This document shows positions 6,491 through 7,376 of a DNA stretch of 7,376 bases, one piece after another. Numbering within the stretch: the stretch's first letter is position 1; every line of letters starts with the position of its first letter. A program made the position numbers and the translations under genes. This DNA is from an uncultured Phaeodactylibacter sp. (lineage in GTDB: Bacteria > Bacteroidota > Bacteroidia > Chitinophagales > Saprospiraceae): NCBI GenBank assembly GCA_913062745.1, contig CAJXXJ010000176.1:1-7376 (forward strand), written 5' to 3'. The notes below the pieces were generated by a model, which was given only the letters and a program-made list of their open reading frames with translations, had not been told where the DNA came from and searched no databases.

Positions 6491-7078
6491 ATGAGAATGT
6501 ATCAACATTTCAAGAACTTCTTTGAAGAAGTGCTACAGCCGGAAACAGATATGGAACGGCGGCTACTGCGAGACTCCGACTTCTGCGAGGGTTTGCGGTG
6601 GGGCCAGCCGCGCTTCGGGCACCCCGAAGGCAGTATCTACAAGCATATTCAGGAAGTGCTTCGCAACATTGACGCGCTTGGGGTGGAAGGGCTTACCCGC
6701 AAACGGCTGCGGCTCGTGGCCTTTGCCCACGATACTTTTAAACACAAGGAAAAGCGCTCTTACCCGCGGGACTGGAGCAAGCACCACGGCATGTTGGCTC
6801 GCCGTTTCATGCAGCGCTATACGCAAGATGAAGCAGTGCTCGATTTGCTCGAGCTGCACGATGAGGCATTCTACGCCTGGCGCACCAAGTTCCTATACGG
6901 CAATCCGGCCGCCGGTGAGCTCCGTCTGCAGCGGCTGCTCGAACGCATGGGCGAGCACCGGCAGCTGTTTTACCTGTTCTTCAAGTGCGATACACAGACC
7001 GGCGACAAGCATCAGGAACCGCTAAAATGGTTTGAGGAAAAAGTAGAAGGAATTGAGCTCGTACCGGATCTCGTCTAA
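6491..7078 (+). CDS. Stand-alone HD-domain phosphohydrolase-like protein
   Basis: This 195-residue soluble protein, with no signal or membrane segment, is built almost entirely of one HD metal-dependent phosphohydrolase domain. The metal-binding series is visible: H52 in IYKHIQEVL, the H80-D81 doublet in LVAFAHDTFKH, H98-H99 in SKHHGM, H123-D124 in LELHDEAF, and a distal D167 in FFKCDTQTGD. The segment GHPEGSIYKHIQEVL (43-57) resembles the 'HPEgd...Ht..vl' entry of HD domains attached to bacterial CCA-adding enzymes, which act on 2',3'-cyclic phosphates and nucleotides. Here no nucleotidyltransferase domain is present. The natural substrate is unknown; nucleotide or RNA 2',3'-cyclic phosphate is one guess. 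A second in-frame ATG lies at 6497, but the AGGA spacing favours 6491. The gene stands alone, divergent from htrA and followed by a long non-coding stretch. I do not recognise a named gene. Confidence 0.75.
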   Translation: MRMYQHFKNFFEEVLQPETDMERRLLRDSDFCEGLRWGQPRFGHPEGSIYKHIQEVLRNIDALGVEGLTRKRLRLVAFAHDTFKHKEKRSYPRDWSKHHGMLARRFMQRYTQDEAVLDLLELHDEAFYAWRTKFLYGNPAAGELRLQRLLERMGEHRQLFYLFFKCDTQTGDKHQEPLKWFEEKVEGIELVPDLV

Positions 7079-7222
7079 GTATTCATATTATTAAAATCAT
7101 CTATGGCATCCTTTTTGCTCTGAGTAGAGAGAATGACGTTGGGCTTAAATAAAAAACGGCCCGGCACACCAACTTTAAAAGGGGCATCTATAACAAGTCG
7201 AGGCTTGTGCAGTATGCTTTAT

Positions 7223-7245
7223 TGTTAACTGCTCAGAAGCTAACA
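7223..7245. repeat. Imperfect palindrome before the small ORF
   Basis: TGTTA (7223-7227) and TAACA (7241-7245) are inverted copies 13 nt apart, with a further CT/AG pair inside. The palindrome ends three nt before the ATG of the 36-residue ORF. It has the size of a repressor operator or a start-site hairpin, but a repeat this short can arise by chance. The rest of 7079-7222 holds no recognisable gene and no good terminator for the HD-domain gene. Confidence 0.25.
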
Positions 7246-7248
7246 GGT

Positions 7249-7359
7249 ATGATTTCTGAAAAGACGAACGCCGTACACCGGGATATCCGGTTCTGGCTGG
7301 TTCTGGCGTCCTTTCTTCTGCTCGTTTGGATTACCGTTAAAGGTTATCCGTTGGCATAA
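7249..7359 (+). CDS. Possible small single-pass membrane protein (36 aa)
   Basis: A short ORF from ATG 7249 to TAA 7357-7359 encodes 36 residues. A polar N-terminus (MISEKTNAVHRDIR) leads into a hydrophobic stretch at residues 15-30 (FWLVLASFLLLVWITV) and a short KGYPLA tail, the plan of a single-pass membrane microprotein. The frame is open back to 7153, and a GTG at 7207 would give a 50-residue version. No Shine-Dalgarno sequence is seen. Two copies of GGTTCTGGC ten nt apart (7289-7297, 7299-7307) encode part of the membrane segment. I do not recognise a family. It could be a real small protein, perhaps leading a gene that starts past the window edge, or a chance ORF. Confidence 0.4.
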   Translation: MISEKTNAVHRDIRFWLVLASFLLLVWITVKGYPLA

Positions 7360-7376
7360 GCTCAGGACACCATAGG

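Noticed and set aside
7150..7170. Minus-strand U tract after GC-rich CCGGGCCG as a terminator
   Set aside because: The GC-rich part cannot form a stem with an allowable loop, so only the T run supports it.
7169..7179. CCAACTTTAAA shared with 4781-4791 as a dispersed repeat
   Set aside because: An 11-base match between AT-rich intergenic stretches in a window this size is about what chance gives, and the flanks do not align.
7364..7371. AGGACACC, also present at 6481-6488 just before the HD-domain gene start, as a shared translation signal
   Set aside because: No start codon follows at the same spacing here before the window ends, and an eight-base match alone is not evidence.

Overview
The window suggests a Bacteroidota chromosome. 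Three things point that way: an exact TAnnTTTG-type -7 promoter element (TACATTTG) just upstream of one start codon, a general lack of Shine-Dalgarno sequences, and a gene set (ligase-associated exonuclease plus ATP-dependent ligase, aspartyl-protease/PDZ protein, ComF, HtrA) common in that phylum. The coding DNA is fairly GC-rich for Bacteroidota and the intergenic DNA is AT-rich. A member of the Saprospiria or a related marine lineage would fit, but that is only an impression.

Layout from left to right. The last 27 codons of a sensor histidine kinase end at 84. A tight two-gene operon follows on the + strand: an MBL/beta-CASP ligase-associated DNA exonuclease (152-1165) and an ATP-dependent DNA ligase (1184-2779), separated by 18 nt. 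They are probably a DNA repair pair, but the helicase and phosphoesterase that often accompany them are not in the window. Next comes an exported aspartyl-protease-like protein with a C-terminal PDZ domain (2813-3988), apparently with its own promoter. Its 3' end overlaps by 14 nt with a convergent comF-family gene (3975-4679, - strand).

A 338-nt gap (4680-5017) separates comF from an HtrA/Deg serine protease (5018-6154, - strand). This gap contains a strong minus-strand intrinsic terminator (4728-4760) about 258 nt beyond the htrA stop, and a candidate comF promoter right after it. A 336-nt divergent intergenic region (6155-6490) then leads to a stand-alone HD-domain phosphohydrolase (6491-7078, + strand). 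After it come a short palindrome and a possible 36-residue single-pass membrane protein (7249-7359).

The window reads as mostly ordinary chromosomal housekeeping and stress-response DNA. I see no mobile element, CRISPR array, tRNA or rRNA, and no clear novel multi-gene system. The best leads are the degenerate active site of the aspartyl-protease-like protein, the isolated exonuclease-ligase pair, the long htrA 3' region ending in a strand-specific terminator (a possible small RNA), the orphan HD protein that resembles the HD domain of CCA-adding enzymes, and the small membrane ORF at the right edge.
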